Assembly (NCBI GenBank): GCA_046327715.1
Contig: JAXLXY010000010.1
Span: 62,001 to 126,000, forward strand
Source: JADJOM01 sp046327715
Lineage (GTDB): Bacteria > Gemmatimonadota > Gemmatimonadetes > Gemmatimonadales > GWC2-71-9
Length of the DNA stretch: 64,000 nucleotides
Reading direction: 5' to 3'
A model generated the notes under the pieces. That model had not been told where the DNA came from and made no database searches. It saw only the letters and a list, made by a program, of their open reading frames with translations. The position numbers and the translations under genes are program-made. Positions within the stretch are counted from its first letter, which is position 1; every line of letters begins with the position of its first letter. Below are positions 37,458-48,077 of this stretch, piece after piece.

Positions 37458-38065
37458 TGAGGTGGAGCCGCCGGTGGGGGCGGGTCCATGAAATGGCGAT
37501 CGGCATACTTCTGTAGCTGATTGAACTCGCTTCCCGCCCCAGTTTTCCACTTGCCAGCGCCGTATTTGTCATCGAGCAGGCGCTTCGCGTAGTTCTTTCC
37601 GCTCTCACCCACTAGGGGGCGCTGCCCTTTGGCCCAACTCGGGGCATCAGTGGCTCCAGCTTTCCCCGAACTTCCTGGCTTAGGGATCTTGTACTGCGGC
37701 TGTGACCCGCCGCTATTGCTCGGCGAGTCATTGTCATTATTAAGGGTGTATGCCCCCTCCGCCAGAATGCCAGCGGCCTGTGCTGCGGAGAATCCCTCTA
37801 CGAGGGCCCCGGCGGTCGCGAGTACCGGCGAGCAGACTTCCGCGAGAGGACCACACGCTAATCCAGCCGCGCCGCCTCGTGCACCGCCATCGAGAGCCCC
37901 AGCGAGGAAACCAAGGACTTGCATCCCGCCCTTGTAGAGCTGGCACGCCGTGTCGTTGCGGGGACAATCGAGACCGTAAGGGTCATTGTACGCTATGGGA
38001 TTATTGCCAGCGTAGGCGTAGAGATTGACGCCCCCCGCCAGCCCGATGGGATCCTGGGTGAGCAA
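37454..38065 (-). CDS. Orphan Rhs tip cassette, unclassified toxin
   Basis: A 203-codon frame opening from TTG within the Rhs core: TQDPIGLAGGVNLYAYAGNN and DPYGL, a Gly/Ala-rich hydrophobic segment (LGFLAGALDGGARGGAAGL), a low-complexity linker, and a tip with SWAKGQRPLVGESGKNYAKR and YGAGKWKTGAGSEFNQLQKY. The last block is a pattern I have seen at the end of many Rhs proteins, but I cannot name its activity. Like the barnase cassette it lacks a true start and carries the identical 54-bp opening, so it is a silent or recombinable module. It lies 105 bases from the divergent recombinase gene. Confidence 0.82.
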   Translation of the reverse strand: MLTQDPIGLAGGVNLYAYAGNNPIAYNDPYGLDCPRNDTACQLYKGGMQVLGFLAGALDGGARGGAAGLACGPLAEVCSPVLATAGALVEGFSAAQAAGILAEGAYTLNNDNDSPSNSGGSQPQYKIPKPGSSGKAGATDAPSWAKGQRPLVGESGKNYAKRLLDDKYGAGKWKTGAGSEFNQLQKYADRHFMDPPPPAAPPQ

Positions 38066-38070
38066 GATCC
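38017..38070. repeat. 54-bp direct repeat at cassette start, copy 2
   Basis: Identical to 35761-35814, in the same orientation, 2.26 kb apart. Recombination between the copies would remove yefM-yoeB, the HTH fragment and the second tip, and join the first tip to the flank of the recombinase. Confidence 0.9.
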
Positions 38071-38170
38071 TATCGCCCAGCCCCCCTGCCCGGAAGCCCG
38101 GCCGGCCTCCCGGCTCTGGCGGGGGGTCGCCTCAGGTGGCACCCTCGCTCCTCCCGACCCGGAGCGACCC

Positions 38171-39088
38171 ATGCACCCCTGGCTCACCCGCTACCTCGAC
38201 TGGCTCGAAGCCACCAACCATGCCCCCGCCACCCGCCGCAACTGTCGCCGCGCCGTGGAACGCTTCTTCGCCTGGGCCGGGCCCGAGGGCGACCCGCTCC
38301 CTGGACTGGTCCCGGCCACGCTCGAGGCCTATCAGACCTCGCTTGCCCGCGCGTGCCGCCCCGATGGCGCCCCGCTGGGCTGGGGCACCCGCGCCGAGTA
38401 CCTGGGTGCGCTCCGCGCCTTCCTCCGGTGGACGGTGGCACAGGGGTTGGTTGCGGCCGACCCCACTCGGCACCTCGTGCTGCCCCGGCGCCCGGTACAG
38501 CTTCCCCGGGCCGTGCTCACCCACCGCGAGGCGACGCGGGTGCTCCGCCAGCCCGACGCCACGACCCCGCTCGGGTTGCGCGATCGGGCGCTCCTCGAGC
38601 TGCTCTACTCCAGCGGCATTCGCCGCGCGGAGGCGGTCGGGATCCGGATCGGGGACCTCGACCCGCCGCGCCGCGTGCTGCTGGTCCGCGCGGGGAAGGG
38701 CCAGCGGGACCGGGCCGTGCCGGTGGGCCGACGGGCGCTGCAGTGGCTGGGTCGGTACCTGCGTCGAGCGCGGCCCCGGCTGGCCGGGGCGCATGATCCG
38801 GGATGGCTCTTCCTCTCCACCCGGGGCACCCGCGTCCGTCTCAATCACCTCTCCACGCGGGTGGCCCGGTACGTGGCCCGCGCCCGGGTGGGGAAGCCGG
38901 GCAGCTGCCACCTCTTCCGCCACTCGATGGCCACCCTCCTGCTGGACGGCGGCGCCGACGTGCGTGACGTGCAGGAGATCCTGGGCCACGCCAACCTCTC
39001 GACCACCGCCCGCTACACCCACCTGGCCATCGGACGCCTGCTCGCCGTGCACGCGCGGGCGCATCCCGCGGAGCGGCGCAGCAGCTAG
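38171..39088 (+). CDS. Tyrosine recombinase, XerC/D-like
   Basis: A 305-residue integrase: SAM-like N-terminal domain (1-105), catalytic domain with Arg151 (GIRRAEAVGIRIGDL), Lys176 (AGKGQRD), His247-x-x-Arg250 (HLFRH), His273 (LGHANLSTT) and nucleophile Tyr282 (ARYTHL). All six key residues are present, so it should be active. Size and lack of extension match XerC/XerD, more than phage integrases. ATG 38171 has GGAG upstream. It adjoins the orphan Rhs cassettes, divergently. Whether it acts on them, on a plasmid dimer site or on a mobile element is unknown; no dif-like site was identified. Confidence 0.88.
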   Translation: MHPWLTRYLDWLEATNHAPATRRNCRRAVERFFAWAGPEGDPLPGLVPATLEAYQTSLARACRPDGAPLGWGTRAEYLGALRAFLRWTVAQGLVAADPTRHLVLPRRPVQLPRAVLTHREATRVLRQPDATTPLGLRDRALLELLYSSGIRRAEAVGIRIGDLDPPRRVLLVRAGKGQRDRAVPVGRRALQWLGRYLRRARPRLAGAHDPGWLFLSTRGTRVRLNHLSTRVARYVARARVGKPGSCHLFRHSMATLLLDGGADVRDVQEILGHANLSTTARYTHLAIGRLLAVHARAHPAERRSS

Positions 39089-39272
39089 GCCGCGGCTCGA
39101 TGGCTCGACCCCCGAGCCCAGGGGCGGATCGCGCACGTGTCCTCTTGACACGAGCCGTCTCCCTCACCTGGATACTCCGGAATGCCAACGCAACGCAGGC
39201 CGACTTGCTGCAGTGGTTAAGGGGCCTATATGCCAGGCCCGACATGGCTCGCCGGTTTCCGGGAGGGCTGCC

Positions 39273-39899
39273 TTGACCTCGAATCTGTGTGCCGTTCGCC
39301 GCCCCGCGGGAGGCGCCTGCCCAGCCTCAGACTATCAGCAGGTCGAGCCAGTGATACTTGGCGAAGCGCCAACCTGCGCCGGCTGCGGCCGATATACCTC
39401 GGTGCGCCCATGGCTGCCACCGCACTTCGTGTTGCTGGAGCAATGGGGCGAAGGGTGGGCGGATGTCGCATTCGGTACCTCTCTCGAGTTGCTGGTGTCC
39501 GAGAGACTGCTGCGTGTGGTACGTACCGCTGGCCTGGATGGCTTTGCTGACGCAAGTGTCGTCACCATCACACGGCCGATTAGGGTGGTCCGCGCCAATG
39601 CAGCGCGGCCCCGATACTTCGCGGTCCGCCCTCCCCAGCATCGGCTGGAAATCGACTTCGCGCGCTCTGGCATCAGATGGGCCCGCGGGCGAATCTGCCC
39701 GGAGTGCGGGCTTGGTGATGGGCCCTGGACGGCGCATGGCATCGTGTGTCAGGCCACTGGCACGAAAGTGCCAGGCCTCTGCTATCCTGTCGGGCTCCCG
39801 GGCGTTTGTGTCGCGTCCCCGGACTTTGTGGAGCTCGCTCGCGTCCACGCGCTATCCGGCTTTGAGCTTACCCCATTGTCTGACCTCGTCGTGGGCTGA
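39273..39899 (+). CDS. Double-CXXCG motif protein (SitI6-type immunity)
   Basis: About 208 residues with two CxxCG motifs: TCAGCGRYTSVRPWLPPHFV and GRICPECGLGD, about 110 residues apart, with WGEGWADVAFGTSLELLVSE between. This is the pattern of the double-CXXCG family, known in myxobacteria and including SitI6 immunity proteins. No ATG suits the start; TTG 39273 has GGGAGG 6 bases upstream. No toxin gene is next to it, so it looks like an orphan immunity gene protecting against another strain's toxin. Functional role inferred. Confidence 0.72.
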   Translation: MTSNLCAVRRPAGGACPASDYQQVEPVILGEAPTCAGCGRYTSVRPWLPPHFVLLEQWGEGWADVAFGTSLELLVSERLLRVVRTAGLDGFADASVVTITRPIRVVRANAARPRYFAVRPPQHRLEIDFARSGIRWARGRICPECGLGDGPWTAHGIVCQATGTKVPGLCYPVGLPGVCVASPDFVELARVHALSGFELTPLSDLVVG

Positions 39900-40097
39900 G
39901 CCGCAGATGCCGAGAATGCTTGCGAACGGGCCCCTCGGCCGCCGCGGGATGCCTGCGACGGCGGGGTAAGCTGGCGACCGGTCGGCATGTCGAGTCCCGT
40001 TGCTCCGGGCGATACGTTCGGGCCAATGTATGCCTGCTATCAGAGGTGGGCGGGATCTAGGGCGGGGACCGGTTGTGCCGAGGAGGAGGCCAGTGTC

Positions 40098-40586
40098 ATG
40101 CATCTGCTATTCCGTGGCTCCGGTGTCATCCTCTCTGTCTTCCTGTCATGCGTGGCGCCTGGCTTGCACGGACAGAACGAGCAGGTGAGCCACGGCCGCA
40201 TGGTGACAGGTGCACTGCCGCCAGACCTCACGCTGCGTGTCGGTGATACTCTCCTTGAGCTGGTCCCGTCCGAAGTGCCGGATGCTGTGAGGGCAACGGC
40301 GCGATGGTGGTCCCAGCTCTGGAAGTTCCTGCCAATGTGCGCTAGGTACTTCAGCGCAGGGAAGGAACTGGCCGTCGTGCTGTCTGACGGGTGTTGCGAG
40401 GATAGTGTACCCCGTGACGATCACGGAGAAGGTCTCCTGGTCGTCCGGGGAACCGGTGAGGTGGTCGGGGAGCCAGTTCTCGGGCGCTACTTGCCCCCTG
40501 GGGCGTTCTGGCTGTTTCCTGCGTTTCGGTTCGTTGCTCCTACAACTCCACGGTCCGAGGCGCAGGAGGAGGTGGAGTCGCCGTGA
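40098..40586 (+). CDS. Secreted hypothetical protein
   Basis: A 162-residue protein with a signal peptide (RGSGVILSVFLSCVAPGLHG), then SHGRMVTGALPPDLTLRVGD, ELVPSEVPDAVRATARWWSQ, and a domain with SDGCCEDSVPRDDHGEGLLV. Start ATG 40098 with AGGAGGAGG 9 bases upstream. No family recognised. Neighbours are Rhs-island genes, so it may be a periplasmic immunity or accessory protein, but nothing proves it. Confidence 0.6.
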   Translation: MHLLFRGSGVILSVFLSCVAPGLHGQNEQVSHGRMVTGALPPDLTLRVGDTLLELVPSEVPDAVRATARWWSQLWKFLPMCARYFSAGKELAVVLSDGCCEDSVPRDDHGEGLLVVRGTGEVVGEPVLGRYLPPGAFWLFPAFRFVAPTTPRSEAQEEVESP

Positions 40587-40671
40587 GCGGCCCCGTCTGT
40601 GCGGGCACATGTCCCGGGCTATTTCTGGCATCGGGAGGCAATGCAGTTGATCGCGCCGGAGGTTGGGTGTA

Positions 40672-41394
40672 ATGCCGAGTGAACCTGCCCCGAATTGGTG
40701 GACACCTTCCTGCGCCTCCATCTCGGAGGGCGGTCTGTGGCGGCGGTTGGTAGTACCGTCGAATTCTGGGATGGCGGTGATCCTGGGCCTGCTGGCTGCC
40801 AGCCCCGCGACCGCCCAAGTAGAGCTTCCAGGCGAGGTGCAGCTTCTGGTGGCCGCACAGGCCTCGAGCGATGGGTTGACCGTGTCGTTGCCCGGCCCGC
40901 TGGATGCGCCTGGCTACGTTCCGGCCGACGTCTGGGGGGTCGCAACGGATCTGGGCTCGGCCGGGTTCACTGTGTACCGCGCGACCGCTGGCAGGGGCTC
41001 GCATGGGCGGGCCTACCTGGTAGGCTTCGATGGCAGCAGGGCCTATCCGTTGGGTGGCTTCGAGACGGTGCACCTGTCCGATGCGGCGGTCAAGCTTGGG
41101 ATCAAGCCGCACGGCTCCGAAACCCCCACCCATGCCCTCCTCGCACTCGTTCGATTGGCGGACCCATTCGGGGCGCTCGATGTCGCGACGCGAGGAGACT
41201 CAGGGGGAGCAGTCGGTGACGCCCCTGCCTTGCCCAGCGACAGCAATTGGGTGGCCGGTGGATTGCACTACTTGCGGGTGTCCGCGCGTTCCCTGCGGCC
41301 TGGCTTCAGTGATGTCATCGTGCCAATAGTGTACGTGCTGGCCTTCAACGCCGAAGGACGTCTCATTGCATGGCGGTGCACCATTGGGAAGTGA
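40672..41394 (+). CDS. Secreted hypothetical protein
   Basis: About 240 residues with a signal-like stretch (VVPSNSGMAVILGLLAASPATAQ region; cleavage after Ala-Gln), then a beta-rich body: EVQLLVAAQASSDGLTVSLP, YVPADVWGVATDLGSAGFTV, DVATRGDSGGAVGDAP and a GLHYLRVSARSLRPGFSDVI segment. The GDSGG string recalls trypsin-like proteases, but no His or Asp of a triad could be placed, so I make no such claim. Start uncertain: ATG 40672 (GGAGG upstream) or ATG 40771. Confidence 0.6.
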   Translation: MPSEPAPNWWTPSCASISEGGLWRRLVVPSNSGMAVILGLLAASPATAQVELPGEVQLLVAAQASSDGLTVSLPGPLDAPGYVPADVWGVATDLGSAGFTVYRATAGRGSHGRAYLVGFDGSRAYPLGGFETVHLSDAAVKLGIKPHGSETPTHALLALVRLADPFGALDVATRGDSGGAVGDAPALPSDSNWVAGGLHYLRVSARSLRPGFSDVIVPIVYVLAFNAEGRLIAWRCTIGK

Positions 41395-41434
41395 CCCGCC
41401 ACCGCCTTGAATCATTGGCCCGGCGCGCCACGGG

Positions 41435-42340
41435 GTGAGTCGTGCATCCAGTCTTCATGGTGAACCCGCCGCCCGTTGTAATCGTGCACGAGGCCTCCAT
41501 GCGGAGGCACGTTCTCGCCCGCACCGTTACATCGACTACCGCATCGAGCGCCTGGGTCTGTGCGGCCAGGGGTGCGGCGGCTCAGGTGCCCGATGCGGAC
41601 ATTCGAGCCGCGGCACAGCACCACTGCCCTTTCCCCCGATAAGAGGGCCAACCAGCCTCGGAAGACCCCGGCCGGGGGCGGACCGCCCCGAGGCAGGACC
41701 ACTCGGAAGCGCAGCCCGGCAGGCGGTGCGGGCCCGGGAGGTTGACTCCGAGACGGGACTGACCCTCCACCTGGCGCGGTACTACAGCCCGGGCCTGCGG
41801 CGGTGGACGCAGGAGGCCCCGATCGGGTACGGGGGCGGGGTGAACCTGTACGCCTACGTGGGCGGGGCGGTGCTGGAGGGAAGGGATCCGAGTGGGTTGA
41901 TCCGGGACTGCTCGGGCGGGGCCTGTGGCAACCCGCACGACTGGTCGGGAGTTCTGGGGCTGTCGGCCGATGGCAGCGACGCTTCCGGCTTTGGTGGCGG
42001 GGTCGGGAGCTATATCGAAGATGACGGCTATCTGCAAGACCTGATGGACGCGATGTACGGAGCGGCGCGGGGAAAGCAGGGCTGCCATGGGCAGGTATGC
42101 GCGGTCGACCAGGAAGAGTACGAACGCTACAAGGAGAGCTATCTCGCGTCGCGGACTGTTGACGAACAGCGCTTTCCTGCGCTGGCAGAATTGCTCAAAC
42201 CCACGCGACAGCTGACTAGCACGGAGTTCGCGATGCTGATGGGTGCTGCGGGCATTGCAGACGCGACGGCTCGTCAGTCACTGCTTGACCACCTCCTCGT
42301 CAGCGGCAGAGTTGGTTCGGCAGATGAGTGGGCGCAGTGA
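41435..42340 (+). pseudogene. Rhs core fragment with a third tip, probably frameshifted
   Basis: The recognisable part begins near 41735: VDSETGLTLHLARYYSPGLR, RWTQEAPIGYGGGVNLYAYV, GRDPSGL, the Rhs core end, then a tip of unknown fold ending SGRVGSADEWAQ. Upstream (41435-41730) the frame reads compositionally random sequence. The stop at 42340 falls just where a second frame continues with a metalloprotease-like motif (42328-42567), so the tip seems to be broken by a frameshift. The upstream part of the Rhs gene is missing. So this is a truncated relic or silent cassette on the plus strand. Confidence 0.7.
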
Positions 42341-42567
42341 GTAGCGAAGGGCTCGGATATGCGCCAAGATCTGGGCGTCAATACTATGGGTGGTACTTCC
42401 TCAGCCCGACTCTCTTTACCGAGGAGCGAAGGGCCTCTGGGGCGCTTGCGAACTGCGCCCTCCACGAGTTCGCACACGCAGTAATGACTAGAGGGCACGG
42501 GCCCGGTGGTGCCCAGGAGTGGGCTGACAAGTACACAACCAGTGGGGCGCGCCGACTATGCGGATGA
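42328..42567 (+). pseudogene. Metalloprotease-like end of the third Rhs tip
   Basis: A 79-residue reading in another frame, overlapping the end of the preceding Rhs piece: RSGRQYYGWYFLSPTLFTEE, then CALHEFAHAVMTRGHGP, an HExxH zinc-binding motif, then GAQEWADKY. It is best explained as the continuation of the tip after a frameshift, giving a zincin toxin. As a separate gene it would be a very short, incomplete protease. Resequencing would decide. Confidence 0.55.
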
Positions 42568-43343
42568 GTACATGTGCACGCGTGGGGATCGCATTGCGGG
42601 GCATCGTGGCCTGCGTGGCCCTGAGCGGAGCCGCTCTGCCTGGGCGCGGCGTCGCGCAGCTGCCACCGTCATGTCGGGGCTCATTCCCGTATCAGGTCGA
42701 GTACGCCCGGCTTTCCGTCGACACGGTGGCTCCGCCGCTGACCACCCCAAGTCAGCGCGCGATGACCACCGCCCTGCGGGAGGTGCACCGACGGGCGGTC
42801 TCCGAAGGCCTCGGCCCAGGCGAAGTCAGGGACCTGCTTGAGGCAGCATTTGATAGCGCGCGCCAGGCAGATTCCCTTCAGGCGCGCATCTGGCTGGCGT
42901 TTCTTGTCGTGCATGGCGATGCCTTATTGCCCCAGGGATTCGAGCGGGAAGACTTGTCCTGGCTGTATTTCACGCGTGTGGGCAGTGCTGCGCTATTGCT
43001 TGACCTTGCGCAGGGACAGGGCCATTCCGCGAGTAGCGTCGCAGTGCTGCGCGCGATTCGGGGGCCGGTCACTCCAGCGGAAGCGAGGGTGGTCCTGCGC
43101 CTGGCTTGTGAGGCGGCGTGGCTGCTGCAGGCCTATCACGATGGCGGAGAATTCGAAGGGCGCAATCCGGTGTACCGTCCGGCGGTGGACGCGGGCTTTC
43201 TCCTGCCGCATGCCATGCGGCTGCTGTCGCCGGAGGTACGAGCCGAGTTCCTGCAGGTCGCCGATCAGCTCTACCCGCCACCGCGCGAGGCGCGCCAGGT
43301 ATTGATGGGGTATACGGCGCGAGACTGGGAGTGGGCACCCTGA
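42558..43343 (+). CDS. Exported protein, possible immunity to the third tip
   Basis: A 261-residue protein with a signal peptide (LRGIVACVALSGAALPGRGV), then helical repeats: TALREVHRRAVSEGLGPGEV, LLEAAFDSARQADSLQARIW, TPAEARVVLRLACEAAWLLQ. It overlaps the zincin-like frame by 10 nt, much as immunity genes overlap toxins here. A periplasmic location would suit a toxin delivered to the periplasm. No known family recognised; role is inferred. Confidence 0.62.
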   Translation: MRMSTCARVGIALRGIVACVALSGAALPGRGVAQLPPSCRGSFPYQVEYARLSVDTVAPPLTTPSQRAMTTALREVHRRAVSEGLGPGEVRDLLEAAFDSARQADSLQARIWLAFLVVHGDALLPQGFEREDLSWLYFTRVGSAALLLDLAQGQGHSASSVAVLRAIRGPVTPAEARVVLRLACEAAWLLQAYHDGGEFEGRNPVYRPAVDAGFLLPHAMRLLSPEVRAEFLQVADQLYPPPREARQVLMGYTARDWEWAP

Positions 43344-43599
43344 GGGGGCCGCACCCGTGAATCGGTCGCCCGTGGCGCACAAACCGGTGGGGAGAGGGCT
43401 TGTCGCGGACATCGTGTGCCTGGTACCGGGCGGCTGATCGAACGGCACTGTCCGGCAGCCCCTCGGGGCGGCCCTCAGCCGCCCCGTGGTACTTCTACCA
43501 CCTTGGCCGACCGCCCGACCCCGCTTCAGCCCGCCAGCTCCGCAGCGTCCGGTACCCGGGCAATGGCTGGGCGGCGGACAGCCTGGTGGCGCGGTAGGG

Positions 43600-43735
43600 G
43601 TACGACGTGTTGGGCCGGCGGATCGCGCGGCGGGTGTACCGGGCGGTGCTGCCGTGGGCGGAGGCGCGGGAGACCCGCTACATCTACCAAGGCGAGCAGG
43701 TCGTGAGCGCGATTCTTTCGAGGTGCCCGGGGCTG
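43600..43735 (+). pseudogene. Decayed Rhs YD-repeat remnant
   Basis: One frame reads YDVLGRRIARRVYRAVLPWA then ETRYIYQGEQVVSAIL, a clear Rhs YD-repeat (YDxLGRRI...RYIYDGEQV). There is no start and the frame runs into repeats. The 43344-44105 interval otherwise holds only GAGCCGCC and CGCCTAAC-type arrays and the palindromic element at 43889-43970. Confidence 0.7.
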
Positions 43736-43888
43736 CGCGGGTCCGCCGTCTCGCCCCACCGCCGAGCCGCCGAGCCGCCGAGCCGCGCCAATGAGCCAGC
43801 GGTTCACGCCGTACGGGCCGCTGGTGGCCCGCGACGGCTCGGCCCCCAAAAGGCACCTCGGGGCCTCGGCACGCGAGCACCGACCTCC

Positions 43889-43970
43889 GGGCACCCCCGT
43901 CGCCGCGTGCCAAAGCCGACGACTGGCGCGCGGCAGAGGGGGTGCCCGGGGGGCGGCTACCGGTAGCGCA
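43889..43970. repeat. 82-bp palindromic element, copy A
   Basis: It begins GGGCACCCCC and has GGGGGTGCCC about 50 bases later, with inner complementary GCCGCGTGCCA and TGGCGCGCGGC (one mismatch). A nearly identical copy in the same orientation lies at 44536-44617, on the other side of the 44106-44489 gene. REP-like. Confidence 0.82.
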
Positions 43971-44020
43971 GTCGCGCAGCCGCGTAACCGCCCAACCGCC
44001 TAACCGCCCAACCGCATTTC
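43971..44020. repeat. CCGCCTAA/CCGCCCAA 8-mer array
   Basis: About six units after palindromic copy A. The same combination (palindrome then CCGCCCAA array) occurs at 44536-44645, so the two travel together. Confidence 0.8.
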
Positions 44021-44105
44021 CCCGCTCCCCGCCGCGCCCGATTGCGCCCCGGCCGCCGCCGAGCGTATGGTACACTGGGCACCTTCCCCAACGTGTGGAG
44101 GTGCC

Positions 44106-44489
44106 ATGCCCGTGACCGCGCGACTGTCGAAACGCTTCTACGACACCTTCGGCGACGAGATTGCCAACGATCTCGTGGAGTGGTTCAACCAGGTGGATGC
44201 CACCTATCGGCAGGAGCTGCGGGAGCACAACGACCTCAACTGGGGTCGCGTCGAGGCGCGGATCGGGCAGACGGAGGCCAGGATGGAATCCCGCATGGCC
44301 GAGATGGAAACCCGTCTCCGGTCGGAGTTCCAGCAGGGCCTCACCGCCCTCGAAGCCCGGACCCACCAGGAACTCACCGGCCTGCGGGCCGACATGGACG
44401 TCAGCCTCGAGCGCCTCCGGTCCGACCTGCTCAAGTGGATGTTCCTCTTCTGGGTGGGCACCGCGCTGACGGTGATCGGGCTCAGGTAG
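44106..44489 (+). CDS. Coiled-coil membrane-anchored protein
   Basis: A 127-residue protein: AIANDLVEWFNQV-type helical start (SKRFYDTFGDEIANDLVEWF), a heptad-rich coiled coil (about 45-105, EARMESRMAEMETRLRSEFQ), and a C-terminal membrane anchor (LLKWMFLFWVGTALTVIGLR). It resembles the many small CCDC90/DUF1640-like proteins encoded in bacteria, whose roles are unknown. GGAGG lies 4 bases before ATG 44106. It is bracketed by the two 82-bp palindromic repeats, as if mobilised or insulated. Confidence 0.75.
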   Translation: MPVTARLSKRFYDTFGDEIANDLVEWFNQVDATYRQELREHNDLNWGRVEARIGQTEARMESRMAEMETRLRSEFQQGLTALEARTHQELTGLRADMDVSLERLRSDLLKWMFLFWVGTALTVIGLR

Positions 44490-44535
44490 GCGGCTCGGCG
44501 GCTCGGCAGTTGGGTGGCTGGACGCCCCGACCCAC

Positions 44536-44617
44536 GGGCACCCCCGGCGCCGCGTGCCAAAGCCGACGACTGGCGCGCGGCAGAGGGGGTGCCCGGGGGG
44601 AGGCTACCGGTAGCGCA
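44536..44617. repeat. 82-bp palindromic element, copy B
   Basis: Same orientation and more than 90% identical by eye to 43889-43970, differing at a few positions (for example GGGGCGGC against GGGGAGGC). Followed by CCGCCCAA units at 44618-44645. Confidence 0.82.
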
Positions 44618-44648
44618 ACCGCCCAACCGCCTAACCGCCCCACCGAAA

Positions 44649-44788
44649 ATCCCGCGCGGCTCCCGTTCCGCCGTACCGGACTCCCGGACATCCCGCGCGG
44701 CTCCCGTTCCGCCATACTGGACTCCCGGAAATCCCGCGCGACTCCCGTTCCGCCGTACCGGACTCCCGGAAATCCCGCGCGGCTCCCG
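44649..44788. repeat. 41-bp tandem repeat, 3.4 copies
   Basis: Units start at 44649, 44690, 44731 and 44772, each beginning ATCCCGCGCGGCTCCCG. It is embedded in a gene-free stretch, 44490-45231, where neither strand shows a coding pattern. From 44840 to 45040 there are looser repeats of CCCGGTGGGAT. Confidence 0.88.
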
Positions 44789-45060
44789 GCACGCCGGACC
44801 GGCTCACCGCCCGACCCTGCCGAAGCCCTGGAGCCGGTGCGGGGGGCGCGGGTGGATGCGCGGCAGTCCCGGTGGGATCCGCCGGAGGGGCGGAACTGCC
44901 GCCCGAGCCGCGGCTGGACGGGCCGAAGGCGTGGGTGAATCCGCCCGGCTCCCGGTGGGATGCGCGCAGGGCGCGGAGAATTCGCGGGAGACGCGTGCGG
45001 ATTCGCGCGGCGCGCGGTGGCGCGCGGCTTCAGCCGCGGATCGCGGGGCGCGGCGGGGCT

Positions 45061-45139
45061 CGGGGCGCAACGAAAGATCCCCCCAGGTCCGTGCCGCACC
45101 CGGAGGGATTCCTCGGTCGCTGCGCTCCCTCGGAATGAC
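45061..45139. repeat. REP-like imperfect palindrome, copy 2
   Basis: Same orientation and layout as 14128-14210 (shared CCAGGTCCGTGCCGCACC; ends CTCGGAATGAC), but the left arm is worn. Followed by CGGGGGGGAGGCTCCTC, as at copy 1. Confidence 0.75.
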
Positions 45140-45158
45140 AACCGGGGGGGAGGCTCCT

Positions 45159-45225
45159 CTTCCCGCTTCCCTCTTCCCTCTTCCCTCTTCCCGCTTCCCG
45201 TTCCCCCGTTCCCTCGTTCCCGGCC
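45159..45225. repeat. CTTCCCT/CTTCCCG and GTTCCC arrays
   Basis: Seven to eight 7-mers followed by three 8-9-mers, ending at the acnA stop codon. Same units as 13971-14104 and 14287-14355, inverted relative to the former. Confidence 0.85.
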
Positions 45226-45231
45226 TCCCGC

Positions 45232-47976
<2,745 letters not shown>

Positions 47977-48015
47977 GGCCCGGTCTGGTGAGGGTGAAGG
48001 TACCGCGCTATCCAT

Positions 48016-48023
48016 AGTATAAT
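48016..48023. promoter_or_regulatory. Overlapping divergent -10 elements, acnA / DUF971 gene
   Basis: TATAAT on the plus strand (48018-48023) and TATACT on the minus strand (48016-48021) overlap. GTGAAG 18 bases upstream could be a weak plus-strand -35. The two transcripts would compete for polymerase. Confidence 0.5.
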
Positions 48024-48077
48024 CCGCCCCGCTCCGGACTGGCCACCACGCCGCCCCTGGAAACGGACCACCGCACC

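Noticed and set aside
40672..41394. Trypsin-like protease because of GDSGG
   Set aside because: No His or Asp of a catalytic triad in the right order and no chymotrypsin-fold pattern; left as hypothetical.
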